A stretch of 64,000 bases of DNA from Megalopta genalis (taxonomy: Eukaryota > Arthropoda > Insecta > Hymenoptera > Halictidae), in NCBI RefSeq assembly GCF_051020955.1, contig NW_027476155.1, positions 1 through 64,000 on the forward strand, in the 5' to 3' direction. The notes beneath the pieces were generated by a model. The model searched no databases. It had not been told where the DNA came from and was given only the letters and a program-made list of their open reading frames with translations. Position 1 is the stretch's first letter, and every line of letters begins with the position of its first letter. Below, piece by piece: positions 1 through 12,450 of the stretch. The translations under genes were made by a program, and so were the position numbers.

Positions 1-410
1 ACTCGTTAGATTCGCATGCAGTTGAAGCTGAATCAAGCATATCACAAGTATTTGAAGTTAAACCATTTGTTTCGCATGGATTTGATGCTACGCCTTCTAC
101 TTCGCATTGATTTGGAGCTAAATCATGTGTTTCGCATGAATTTGAAGCTAACTCGTTTGTTTCGCATGTAGTTGAAGCTAAATCATGTATATCACAAGTG
201 TTTGAAGCTAAATCAGTTGTTTTGCATGATTTCGAAGATAAGCCATCCACTTAGCATTGATTTGATGCTAAATCATGTGTTTCGCTTGGATATGAAACTA
301 ATTTCGCTTGTTTCGCATGCAGTTGGAGCTAAATCGTGTATAAAAAAGTATTTGAAGCTAAATCATTCGTTTCGCATGGAGTTCAAGCTAAGACTTCTAC
401 TTCGCATTGA

Positions 411-560
411 TTTGAAGCTAAATCATGTGTTTCGCATGGAGTTGAAGCTAACTCGTTAGATTCGCATGCAGTTGAAGCTGAATCAAGCATATCACAAGTA
501 TTTGAAGTTAAACCATTTGTTTCGCATGGATTTGATGCTACGCCTTCTACTTCGCATTGA
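411..560 (-). repeat. Reference 150-bp five-monomer unit of the satellite
   Basis: A clean example of the basic higher-order unit. Five 30-bp monomers share a first part TTTGAAGCTAA (third monomer GTTGAAGCT). Their consensus second parts in plus-strand order are m1 ATCATGTGTTTCGCATGGA, m2 CTCGTTTGTTTCGCATGCA, m3 ATCATGTATATCACAAGTA, m4 ACCATTTGTTTCGCATGGA and m5 GCCTTCTACTTCGCATTGA. On the minus strand these read as decads with cores CETHDLASN, CETNELASN, CDIHDLAST, CETNGLASN and CEVEGLASN. The copy at these coordinates carries a few changes from consensus. The m1-m5 order recurs through the window, with a sixth type in zones B and C (second part ATCACTTATATCGCAATTA, decad CDISDIASN). Confidence 0.9.
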
Positions 561-2663
561 TTTGAAGCTAAATCATGTGTTTCGCATGAATTTGAAGCTA
601 ACTCGTTTGTTTCGCATGTAGTTGAAGCTAAATCATGTATATCACAAGTGTTTGAAGCTAAATCAGTTGTTTTGCATGATTTCGAAGATAAGCCATCCAC
701 TTAGCATTGATTTGATGCTAAATCATGTGTTTCGCTTGGATATGAAACTAATTTCGCTTGTTTCGCATGCAGTTGGAGCTAAATCGTGTATAAAAAAGTA
801 TTTGAAACTAAATCATTCGTTTCGCATGGATTTGAAACTAAGTCTTCAACTTCGCATTGATTTGAAGCTAAATCATTTGTTACGCTTGGATTTGAAGCTA
901 ACTCGTTTGTTTCGCATGCACTTGTAGCTGTTTCACTTACACCCGCAAGTATTTGAAGCTAAATCATTCGTTTCGAATGGATTTGGAATTAAGCCTTCTA
1001 CTTCGCATTGATATGATGCTGAATCATTTGTTTCGCTTGGATGTGAAGCTAACTCGTTTGTTTGGCACGCTGTTGAAGCTAAACAATGTATATCACAACT
1101 ATTTGAAGCTAAACCATTTGCTTCGCATCTAATTGAAGCTTAGCCTTCTACTGCGCATTGATTTGAAGCTAAATCATGTGTTTCGCATGGATTTGAAGCT
1201 AAATCATTCGTTGCGCATGGAGTTGGAGCTAAGCCTTCCACTTCGCATTGATTTGAAGCTAAATTATGTGTTTCGCTTGGATTTGAAGCTAACTTGTTTG
1301 TTTCGCATGCAGTTGTAGCTAAATCATGTATATCACAAGTATTTGAAGATAATTCATTTGTTTTGCATGGATTCGAAAATCAGCCTTCTATTTCGCATTG
1401 ATTTGAAGCTAAATCATGTATTTCGCATGGATTTGAATCTAACTCGATTGTTTCGCGTGCTTTTATAGCTATATCACATATATCGCAATTATCTGAATAT
1501 AAATCATTTGTTTCTCATGTATTTGAAGCTGAACCTACTACTTCGCATTGATTTGCAGCTAAATCATGTGTTTCGCTTGGTTTTGAAGCTATCTCGTTTC
1601 TTTCGCATGCAGTTGAAGCTAAATCATGTATATCACTAGTATTTGAAGCTAAACCATTTGTTTCGCATGGATTCGAAAATCAGCCTTCTATATCGCATTG
1701 ATTTGAAGCTAAATCATGTGTTTCTCATGGATTTAAAGCTATCTCGTTTCTACCGCATCGATTTAAAGCTAACTCGTTTGTTTCGCATGCTGTTGAAGCT
1801 AAATCATGTATATCACAAGTATCTGAAGCTAAACCATTTGTTTCGCATGGATTCGAAAATCAGCCTTCTACTTCGCATTGATTTGGAGCTAAATCATGTG
1901 TTTCGCTTGGATTTAAAGCTAACGCGTTTCTTTCGCATGCAGTTGTAGCTAAATCTAGTATATCACAAGTATTTGAAGCTAACCAATTTGTTTCGCATGG
2001 ATTCGAAAATCAGCCTGCTGTCTCGCATTGATTTGAATCTAAATCATGAGTTTCGCATGGATATGAGGCTAACTCGTTTGGTTCGCATGGATTTGAAGCA
2101 AACTCGTTCGTTTCGCATGCAGCTGAAGCTATATCACTTATGGTCCCAAGTGTTTGAAGCTAAATCATTCGTTTCGCATGGAGTTCAAGCTAAGACTTCT
2201 ACTTCGCATTGATTTGGAGCTAAATCATGTGTTAGGCTTGGATTTGAAGCTAACTCGTTTGTTTCGCATGCAGTTGAAGCTGTATCACTTATATCGCAAG
2301 TATTTGAAGCTAAATCATTTGTGTCGCATGGATTCGAAAATCAGCCTTCTACTTCGCATTGATTTGAAGCTAAATCAAGTGTTTCGCTTGGATTTGAAGT
2401 TAACTCGTTAGTTTCGCATGCAGTTGAACCTAAATCATGTATATCACAAGTATTTGAAGCTAAACCATTTGATTCTCATGGATTTGGAGCTAAGCCTTCC
2501 AACTTCGCATTCATTTAGAGATAAATCATGTGTTTCGCATGGACTTAAAGCTAACACGTTTGTTTCGCATGCAGTTGAAGCTAAGTTGTGTATAAAAAAA
2601 GTATTTGAAGCTAAACCATTCGTTTCGCATGGATTTGAAGCTCAGCCTTCAACTTCGCATTGA
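411..2663. repeat. Higher-order repeat A, copy 1 (2,253 bp)
   Basis: This block of about 75 monomers is followed directly by a near-identical block. Landmarks at 622 and 1,133 recur at 2,875 and 3,386, an offset of 2,253. The length equals 75 x 30 + 3, explained by three 31-bp monomers inside the unit (near 908-938, 2,110-2,150 and 2,485-2,515). Near-identity over 2 kb implies a recent duplication, for example by unequal exchange or replication slippage. Confidence 0.85.
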
Positions 2664-4914
2664 TTTGAAGCTAAATCATGTGTTTCGCATGGAGTTGAAG
2701 CTAACTCGTTAGATTCGCATGCAGTTGAAGCTGAATCAAGCATATCACAAGTATTTGAAGTTAAACCATTTGTTTCGCATGGATTTGATGCTACGCCTTC
2801 TACTTCGCATTGATTTGAAGCTAAATCATGTGTTTCGCATGAATTTGAAGCTAACTCGTTTGTTTCGCATGTAGTTGAAGCTAAATCATGTATATCACAA
2901 GTGTTTGAAGCTAAATCAGTTGTTTTGCATGATTTCGAAGATAAGCCATCCACTTAGCATTGATTTGATGCTAAATCATGTGTTTCGCTTGGATATGAAA
3001 CTAATTTCGCTTGTTTCGCATGCAGTTGGAGCTAAATCGTGTATAAAAAAGTATTTGAAACTAAATCATTCGTTTCGCATGGATTTGAAACTAAGTCTTC
3101 AACTTCGCATTGATTTGAAGCTAAATCATTTGTTACGCTTGGATTTGAAGCTAACTCGTTTGTTTCGCATGCACTTGTAGCTGTTTCACTTACACCCGCA
3201 AGTATTTGAAGCTAAATCATTCGTTTCGAATGGATTTGGAATTAAGCCTTCTACTTCGCATTGATATGATGCTGAATCATTTGTTTCGCTTGGATGTGAA
3301 GCTAACTCGTTTGTTTGGCACGCTGTTGAAGCTAAACAATGTATATCACAACTATTTGAAGCTAAACCATTTGCTTCGCATCTAATTGAAGCTTAGCCTT
3401 CTACTGCGCATTGATTTGAAGCTAAATCATGTGTTTCGCATGGATTTGAAGCTAAATCATTCGTTGCGCATGGAGTTGGAGCTAAGCCTTCCACTTCGCA
3501 TTGATTTGAAGCTAAATTATGTGTTTCGCTTGGATTTGAAGCTAACTTGTTTGTTTCGCATGCAGTTGTAGCTAAATCATGTATATCACAAGTATTTGAA
3601 GATAATTCATTTGTTTTGCATGGATTCGAAAATCAGCCTTCTATTTCGCATTGATTTGAAGCTAAATCATGTATTTCGCATGGATTTGAATCTAACTCGA
3701 TTGTTTCGCGTGCTTTTATAGCTATATCACATATATCGCAATTATCTGAATATAAATCATTTGTTTCTCATGTATTTGAAGCTGAACCTACTACTTCGCA
3801 TTGATTTGCAGCTAAATCATGTGTTTCGCTTGGTTTTGAAGCTATCACGTTTCTTTCGCATGCAGTTGAAGCTAAATCATGTATATCACTAGTATTTGAA
3901 GCTAAACCATTTGTTTCGCATGGATTCGAAAATCAGCCTTCTATATCGCATTGATTTGAAGCTAATCATGTGTTTCTCATGGATTTAAAGCTATCTCGTT
4001 TCTACCGCATCGATTTAAAGCTAACTCGTTTGTTTCGCATGCTGTTGAAGCTAAATCATGTATATCACAAGTATCTGAAGCTAAACCATTTGTTTCGCAT
4101 GGATTCGAAAATCAGCCTTCTACTTCGCATTGATTTGGAGCTAAATCATGTGTTTCGCTTGGATTTAAAGCTAACGCGTTTCTTTCGCATGCAGTTGTAG
4201 CTAAATCTAGTATATCACAAGTATTTGAAGCTAACCAATTTGTTTCGCATGGATTCGAAAATCAGCCTGCTGTCTCGCATTGATTTGAATCTAAATCATG
4301 AGTTTCGCATGGATATGAGGCTAACTCGTTTGGTTCGCATGGATTTGAAGCAAACTCGTTCGTTTCGCATGCAGCTGAAGCTATATCACTTATGGTCCCA
4401 AGTGTTTGAAGCTAAATCATTCGTTTCGCATGGAGTTCAAGCTAAGACTTCTACTTCGCATTGATTTGGAGCTAAATCATGTGTTAGGCTTGGATTTGAA
4501 GCTAACTCGTTTGTTTCGCATGCAGTTGAAGCTGTATCACTTATATCGCAAGTATTTGAAGCTAAATCATTTGTGTCGCATGGATTCGAAAATCAGCCTT
4601 CTACTTCGCATTGATTTGAAGCTAAATCAAGTGTTTCGCTTGGATTTGAAGTTAACTCGTTAGTTTCGCATGCAGTTGAACCTAAATCATGTATATCACA
4701 AGTATTTGAAGCTAAACCATTTGATTCTCATGGATTTGGAGCTAAGCCTTCCAACTTCGCATTCATTTAGAGATAAATCATGTGTTTCGCATGGACTTAA
4801 AGCTAACACGTTTGTTCGCATGCAGTTGAAGCTAAGTTGTGTATAAAAAAAGTATTTGAAGCTAAACCATTCGTTTCGCATGGATTTGAAGCTCAGCCTT
4901 CAACTTCGCATTGA
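2664..4914. repeat. Higher-order repeat A, copy 2 (2,251 bp)
   Basis: A second tandem copy of the preceding 2.25-kb block. It differs mainly by single-base length changes in short homopolymers: one A fewer near 3,965 and one T fewer near 4,813. It also has a few substitutions, for example ATCACGTTTC where copy 1 has ATCTCGTTTC near 1,590. Confidence 0.85.
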
Positions 4915-6300
4915 TTTGAAGCTAAATCATGTGTTTCGCATGGAGTTGAAGCTAACTCGTTAGATTCGCATGCAGTTGAAGCTGAATCAAGCATATCACA
5001 AGTATTTGAAGTTAAACCATTTGTTTCGCATGGATTTGATGCTACGCCTTCTACTTCGCATTGATTTGAAGCTAAATCATGTGTTTCGCATGAATTTGAA
5101 GCTAACTCGTTTGTTTCGCATGTAGTTGAAGCTAAATCATGTATATCACAAGTGTTTGAAGCTAAATCAGTTGTTTTGCATGATTTCGAAGATAAGCCAT
5201 CCACTTAGCATTGATTTGATGCTAAATCATGTGTTTCGCTTGGATATGAAACTAATTTCGCTTGTTTCGCATGCAGTTGGAGCTAAATCGTGTATAAAAA
5301 AGTATTTGAAACTAAATCATTCGTTTCGCATGGATTTGAAACTAAGTCTTCAACTTCGCATTGATTTGAAGCTAAATCATTTGTTACGCTTGGATTTGAA
5401 GCTAACTCGTTTGTTTCGCATGCACTTGTAGCTGTTTCACTTACACCCGCAAGTATTTGAAGCTAAATCATTCGTTTCGAATGGATTTGGAATTAAGCCT
5501 TCTACTTCGCATTGATATGATGCTGAATCATTTGTTTCGCTTGGATGTGAAGCTAACTCGTTGTTTGGCACGCTGTTGAAGCTAAACAATGTATATCACA
5601 ACTATTTGAAGCTAAACCATTTGCTTCGCATCTAATTGAAGCTTAGCCTTCTACTGCGCATTGATTTGAAGCTAAATCATGTGTTTCGCATGGATTTGAA
5701 GCTAAATCATTCGTTGCGCATGGAGTTGGAGCTAAGCCTTCCACTTCGCATTGATTTGAAGCTAAATTATGTGTTTCGCTTGGATTTGAAGCTAACTTGT
5801 TTGTTTCGCATGCAGTTGTAGCTAAATCATGTATATCACAAGTATTTGAAGATAATTCATTTGTTTTGCATGGATTCGAAAATCAGCCTTCTATTTCGCA
5901 TTGATTTGAAGCTAAATCATGTATTTCGCATGGATTTGAATCTAACTCGATTGTTTCGCGTGCTTTTATAGCTATATCACATATATCGCAATTATCTGAA
6001 TATAAATCATTTGTTTCTCATGTATTTGAAGCTGAACCTACTACTTCGCATTGATTTGCAGCTAAATCATGTGTTTCGCTTGGTTTTGAAGCTATCACGT
6101 TTCTTTCGCATGCAGTTGAAGCTAAATCATGTATATCACTAGTATTTGAAGCTAAACCATTTGTTTCGCATGGATTCGAAAATCAGCCTTCTATATCGCA
6201 TTGATTTGAAGCTAAATCATGTGTTTCTCATGGATTTAAAGCTATCTCGTTTCTACCGCATCGATTTAAAGCTAACTCGTTTGTTTCGCATGCTGTTGAA
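4915..6300. repeat. Higher-order repeat A, copy 3 (partial)
   Basis: A third copy with an offset of about 4,504 from copy 1. It diverges at about 6,300, where a unit with AAATCTAGTATATCACAAG replaces the expected AAATCATGTATATCAC unit. One T is missing near 5,561. The remainder to 6,720 is built from zone A units in another order. Confidence 0.8.
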
Positions 6301-9300
6301 GCTAAATCTAGTATATCACAAGTATTTGAAGCTAAACCATTTGTTTCGCATGGATTCGAAAATCAGCCTTCTATTTCGCATTGATTTGAATCTAAATCAT
6401 GAGTTTCGCATGAATTTGAAGCTAACTCGTTTGTTTCGCATGCAGTTGAAGCTATATCACTTATGGTCCCAAGTGTTTGAAGCTAAATCATTCGTTTCGC
6501 ATGGAGTTCAAGCTAAGACTTCTACTTCGCATTGATTTGAAGCTAAATCAAGTGTTTCGCTTGGATTTGAAGCTAACTCGTTTGTTTCGCATGCAGTTGT
6601 AGCTAAATCATGTATATCACAAGTATTTGAAGATAATCCATTTGTTTTGCATGGATTCGAAAATCAGCCTTCTATTTCGCATTGATTTGAAGCTAAATCA
6701 TGTGTTTCTCATGGATTTGAAGCTAACTCGTTAGATTCGCATGCAGTTGAAGCTGAATCAAGCATATCACAAGTATTTGAAGTTAAACCATTTGTTTCGC
6801 ATGGATTTGATGCTACGCCTTCTACTTCGCATTGATTTGAAGCTAAATCATGTGTTTCGCATGAATTTGAAGCTAACTCGTTTGTTTCGCATGTAGTTGA
6901 AGCTAAATCATGTATATCACAAGTGTTTGAAGCTAAATCAGTTGTTTTGCATGATTTCGAAGATAAGCCATCCACTTAGCATTGATTTGATGCTAAATCA
7001 TGTGTTTCGCTTGGATATGAAACTAATTTCGCTTGTTTCGCATGCAGTTGGAGCTAAATCGTGTATAAAAAAGTATTTGAAGCTAAATCATTCGTTTCGC
7101 ATGGAGTTCAAGCTAAGACTTCTACTTCGCATTGATTTGAAGCTAAATCATGTGTTTCGCATGGAGTTGAAGCTAACTCGTTAGATTCGCATGCAGTTGA
7201 AGCTGAATCAAGCATATCACAAGTATTTGAAGTTAAACCATTTGTTTCGCATGGATTTGATGCTACGCCTTCTACTTCGCATTGATTTGAAGCTAAATCA
7301 TGTGTTTCGCATGAATTTGAAGCTAACTCGTTTGTTTCGCATGTAGTTGAAGCTAAATCATGTATATCACAAGTGTTTGAAGCTAAATCAGTTGTTTTGC
7401 ATGATTTCGAAGATAAGCCATCCACTTAGCATTGATTTGATGCTAAATCATGTGTTTCGCTTGGATATGAAACTAATTTCGCTTGTTTCGCATGCAGTTG
7501 GAGCTAAATCGTGTATAAAAAAGTATTTGAAGCTAAATCATTCGTTTCGCATGGAGTTCAAGCTGAGTCTTCAACTTCGCATTGATTTGAAGCTAAATCA
7601 TTTGTTACGCTTGGATTTGAAGCTAACTCGTTTGTTTCGCATGCACTTGTAGCTGTTTCACTTACACCCGCAAGTATTTGAAGCTAAATCATTCGTTTCG
7701 AATGGATTTGGAATTAAGCCTTCTACTTCGCATTGATATGATGCTGAATCATTTGTTTCGCTTGGATGTGAAGCTAACTCGTTTGTTTGGCACGCTGTTG
7801 AAGCTAAACAATGTATATCACAACTATTTGAAGCTAAACCATTTGCTTCGCATCTAATTGAAGCTTAGCCTTCTACTGCGCATTGATTTGAAGCTAAAAT
7901 CATGTGTTTCGCATGGATTTGAAGCTAAATCATTCGTTGGGCGCATGGAGTTGGAGCTAAGCCTTCCCACTTCGCATTGATTTGAAGCTAAATTATGTGT
8001 TTCGCTTGGATTTGAAGCTAACTTGTTTGTTTCGCATGCAGTTGTAGCTAAATCATGTATATCACAAGTATTTGAAGATAATTCATTTGTTTTGCATGGA
8101 TTCGAAAATCAGCCTTCTATTTCGCATTGATTTGAAGCTAAATCATGTATTTCGCATGGATTTGAATCTAACTCGATTGTTTCGCGTGCTTTTATAGCTA
8201 TATCACATATATCGCAATTATCTGAATATAAATCATTTTGTTTCTCATGTATTTGAAGCTGAACCTACTACTTCGCATTGATTTGCAGCTAAATCATGTG
8301 TTTCGCTTGGTTTTGAAGCTATCACGTTTCTTTCGCATGCAGTTGAAGCTAAATCATGTATATCACTAGTATTTGAAGCTAAACCATTTGTTTTGCATGG
8401 ATTCGAAAATCAGCTTCTATTTCGCATTGATTTGAAGCCAAATCATGTGTTTCTCATGGATTTAAAGCTAACACGTTTGTTTCGCATGCAGTTGAAGCTC
8501 AATCATGTATATCTCAAGTATTTGAAGCTAAACCATTTGTTTCGCATGGGTTTTGAAGCTAAGCCTTCTACTTCGCATTGATTTGAAGCCAAATCATGTG
8601 TTTCTCATGGATTTAAAGCTAACACGTTTGTTTCGCATGCAGTTGAAGCTAAGTTGTGTATAAAAAAAGTATTTGAAGCTAACCATTCGTTTCGCATGGA
8701 TTTGAAGCTCAGCCTTCAACTTCGCATTGATTTGAAGCTAAATCATGTGTTTCGCATGGAGTTGAAGCTAACTCGTTAGATTCGCATGCAGTTGAAGCTG
8801 AATCAAGCATATCACAAGTATTTGAAGTTAAACCATTTGTTTCGCATGGATTTGATGCTACGCCTTCTACTTCGCATTGATTTGAAGCTAAATCATGTGT
8901 TTCGCATGAATTTGAAGCTAACTCGTTTGTTTCGCATGTAGTTGAAGCTAAATCATGTATATCACAAGTGTTGAAGCTAAATCAGTTGTTTTGCATGATT
9001 TCGAAGATAAGCCATCCACTTAGCATTGATTTGATGCTAAATCATGTGTTTCGCTTGGATATGAAACTAATTTCGCTTGTTTCGCATGCAGTTGGAGCTA
9101 AATCGTGTATAAAAAAGTATTTGAAACTAAATCATTCGTTTCGCATGGATTTGAAACTAAGTCTTCAACTTCGCATTGATTTGAAGCTAAATCATTTGTT
9201 ACGCTTGGATTTGAAGCTAACTCGTTTGTTTCGCATGCACTTGTAGCTGTTTCACTTACACCCGCAAGTATTTGAAGCTAAATCATTCGTTTCGAATGGA

Positions 9301-10980
9301 TTTGGAATTGAGCCTTCTACTTCGCATTGATATGATGCTGAATCATTTGTTTCGCTTGGATGTGAAGCTAACTCGTTTGTTTGGCACGCTGTTGAAGCTA
9401 AACAATGTATATCACAACTATTTGAAGCTAAACCATTTGCTTCGCATCTATTGAAGCTTAGCCTTCTACTGCGCATTGATTTGAAGCTAAATCATGTGTT
9501 TCGCATGGATTTGAAGCTAAATCATTCGTTGCGCATGGAGTTGGAGCTAAGCCTTCCACTTCGCATTGATTTGAAGCTAAATTATGTGTTTCGCTTGGAT
9601 TTGAAGCTAACTTGTTTGTTTCGCATGCAGTTGTAGCTAAATCATGTATATCACAAGTATTTGAAGATAATTCATTTGTTTTGCATGGATTCGAAAATCA
9701 GCCTTCTATTTCGCATTGATTTGAAGCTAAATCATGTATTTCGCATGGATTTGAATCTAACTCGATTGTTTCGCGTGCTTTTATAGCTATATCACATATA
9801 TCGCAATTATCTGAATATAAATCATTTGTTTCTCATGTATTTGAAGCTGAACCTACTACTTCGCATTGATTTGCAGCTAAATCATGTGTTTCGCTTGGTT
9901 TTGAAGCTATCACGTTTCTTTCGCATGCAGTTGAAGCTAAATCATGTATATCACTAGTATTTGAAGCTAAACCATTTGTTTCGCATGGATTCGAAAATCA
10001 GCCTTCTATATCGCATTGATTTGAAGCTAAATCATGTGTTTCTCATGGATTTAAAGCTATCTCGTTTCTACCGCATCGATTAAAGCTAACTCGTTTGTTT
10101 CGCATGCTGTTGAAGCTAAATCTAGTATATCACAAGTATTTGAAGCTAAACCATTTGTTTCGCATGGATTCGAAAATCAGCCTTCTATTTCGCATTGATT
10201 TGAATCTAAATCATGAGTTTCGCATGGATTTGAAGCTAACTCGTTTGTTTCGCATGCAGTTGAAGCTATATCACTTATGGTCCCAAGTGTTTGAAGCTAA
10301 ATCATTCGTTTCGCATGGAGTTCAAGCTAAGACTTCTACTTCGCATTGATTTGGAGCTAAATCATGTGTTTCGCATGGATTTAAAGCTAACGCGTTTCTT
10401 TCGCATGCAGTTGTAGCTACATCTAGTATATCACAAGTATTTGAAGCTAAACCATTTGTTTCGCATGGATTCGAAAATCAGCCTTCTATTTCGCATTGAT
10501 TTGAATCTAAATCATGAGTTTCGCATGGATTTGAAGCTAACTCGTTTGTTTCGCATGCAGTTGAAGCAAAATCATGTATATCACAAGTATTTGAAGCTAA
10601 ATCATTCGTTTCGCATGGATTTGAAGCTAACTCGTTTGTTTCAGATACAGTTGAAGCTAAATCATGTATATCAAAGGAATTTGAAGCTGAATCATTTGTT
10701 TCGCATGGATTCGAAAATCAGCCTTCTATTTCGCATTGATTTCAAGCTACATCATGAGTTTCGCATGGACTTGAAGCTAACTCGTTTGTTTCGCATGGAT
10801 TTGAAGCAAAATCATGTATATCACAAGTATTTGAAGCTAAACCATTTGTTTCGCATGGATTCGAAAATCAGCCTTCTACTTCGCATTGATTTGGAGCTAA
10901 ATCATGTGTTTGGCATGGATTTGAAGCCATCACGTTTCTTTCGCATGCAGTTGTAGCTAAATCTAGTATATCACAAGTAT

Positions 10981-12450
10981 TTGAAGCTAAACCATTTGTT
11001 TCGCATGGATTCGAAAATCGGCCTTCTATATCGCATTGATTTGAAGCTAAATCATGTATTTCTCATGGATTTAAAGCTATCTCGTTTCTATCGCATGGAT
11101 TTAAAGCTAACTCGTTTGTTTCGCATGCTGTTGAAGCTAAATCTAGTATATCACAAGTATTTGAAGCTAAACCATTTGTTTCGCATGGATTCGAAAATCA
11201 GCCTTCTATTTCGCATTGATTTGAATCTAAATCATGAGTTTCGCACGGATTTGAAGCTAACTCGTTTGTTTCGCATGCAGTTGAAGCAAAATCATGTATA
11301 TCACAAGTATTTGAAGCTAAATCATTCGTTTCGCATGGATTTGAAGCTAACTCATTTGTTTCAGATACAGTTGAAGCTAAATCATGTATATCAAAGGAAT
11401 TTGAAGCTGAATCATTTGTTTCGCATGGATTCGAAAATCTGCCTTCTATTTCGCATTGATTTCAAGCTAAATCATGAGTTTCGCTTGTATTTGAAGCTAA
11501 CTCGATTGTTTCGCATGCAGTTGAAGCTAAATCATGTATATCAAAAGTATTTGAAGCTAAACCATTTGTTTCGCATGGATTCGAAAATCAGCCTTCTATT
11601 TCGCATTGATTTGAATCTAAATCATGAGTTTCGCATGGATTTGAAGCTAACTCGTTTGTTTCGCATGCAGTTGAAGCAAAATCATGTATATCACAAGTAT
11701 TTGAAGCTAAATCATTCGTTTCGCATGGATTTGAAGCTAACTCGTTTGTTTCAGATACAGTTGAAGCTAAATCATGTATATCAAAGGAATTTGAAGCTGA
11801 ATCATTTGTTTCGCATGGATTCGAAAATCAGCCTTCTATTTCGCATTGATTTCAAGCTAAATCATGAGTTTCGCATGGACTTGAAGCTAACTCGTTTGTT
11901 TCGCATGGATTTGAAGCAAAATCATGTATATCACAAGTATCTGAAGCTAAACCATTTGTTTCGCATGGATTCGAAAATCAGCCTTCTACTTCGCATTGAT
12001 TTGATGCTAAATCATGTGTTTCGCTTGTATTTGAAGCTAACTCGATTGTTTGGCAAGCAGTTGAAGCTAAATCATGTATATCAAAAGTATCTGAAGCTAA
12101 ACCTTTTGTTTCGCATAAATATTAAGCTAAACCATGTGTTATGCATGAATTTGAAGCTAAATCATGTGTTTCGCTTGGATTTGAAGCCAACTCGTTTGTT
12201 TCGCCTGCAGTTGATGCTACATCTAGTATATCACAAGTATTTGAAGCTAAACCATTTGTTTCGCATGGATTCGAAAATCAGCCTCCTATTTCGCATTGAT
12301 TTGAATCTAAATCATGAGTTTCGCATGGATTTGAAGCAAACTCGTTCGTTTCGCATGCAGTTGAAGCTATATCACTTATGGTCCCAAGTGTTTGAAGCTA
12401 AATCATTCGTTTCGCATGGAGTTCAAGCTAAGACTTCTACTTCGCATTGA
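10981..12450 (+). other. Longest open frame in the window (489 codons), probably not a gene
   Basis: The plus strand is open for 489 codons because 30 bp is a multiple of three and the monomers in this stretch have no stop in this frame. The translation is a monotonous, very basic decapeptide of the pattern L-K-L-x-x-x-x-R-x-x (for example LKLNHLFRMD, LKLTRLFRMQ). There is no signal peptide, unique domain or flanking unique sequence. The frame starts and ends inside repeat units that are open or closed elsewhere by single changes. The opposite strand is the one continuous with a recognisable gene, so I treat this as a by-product of the repeat. Its presence does show that 31-bp units are absent from this 1.5-kb stretch. 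Confidence 0.3.

Noticed and set aside
411..560. CENP-B-box-like motif in the monomer (TTCG followed by GGA)
   Set aside because: Only TTCG agrees. The second half of the box (CGGG) is absent from all monomer types.
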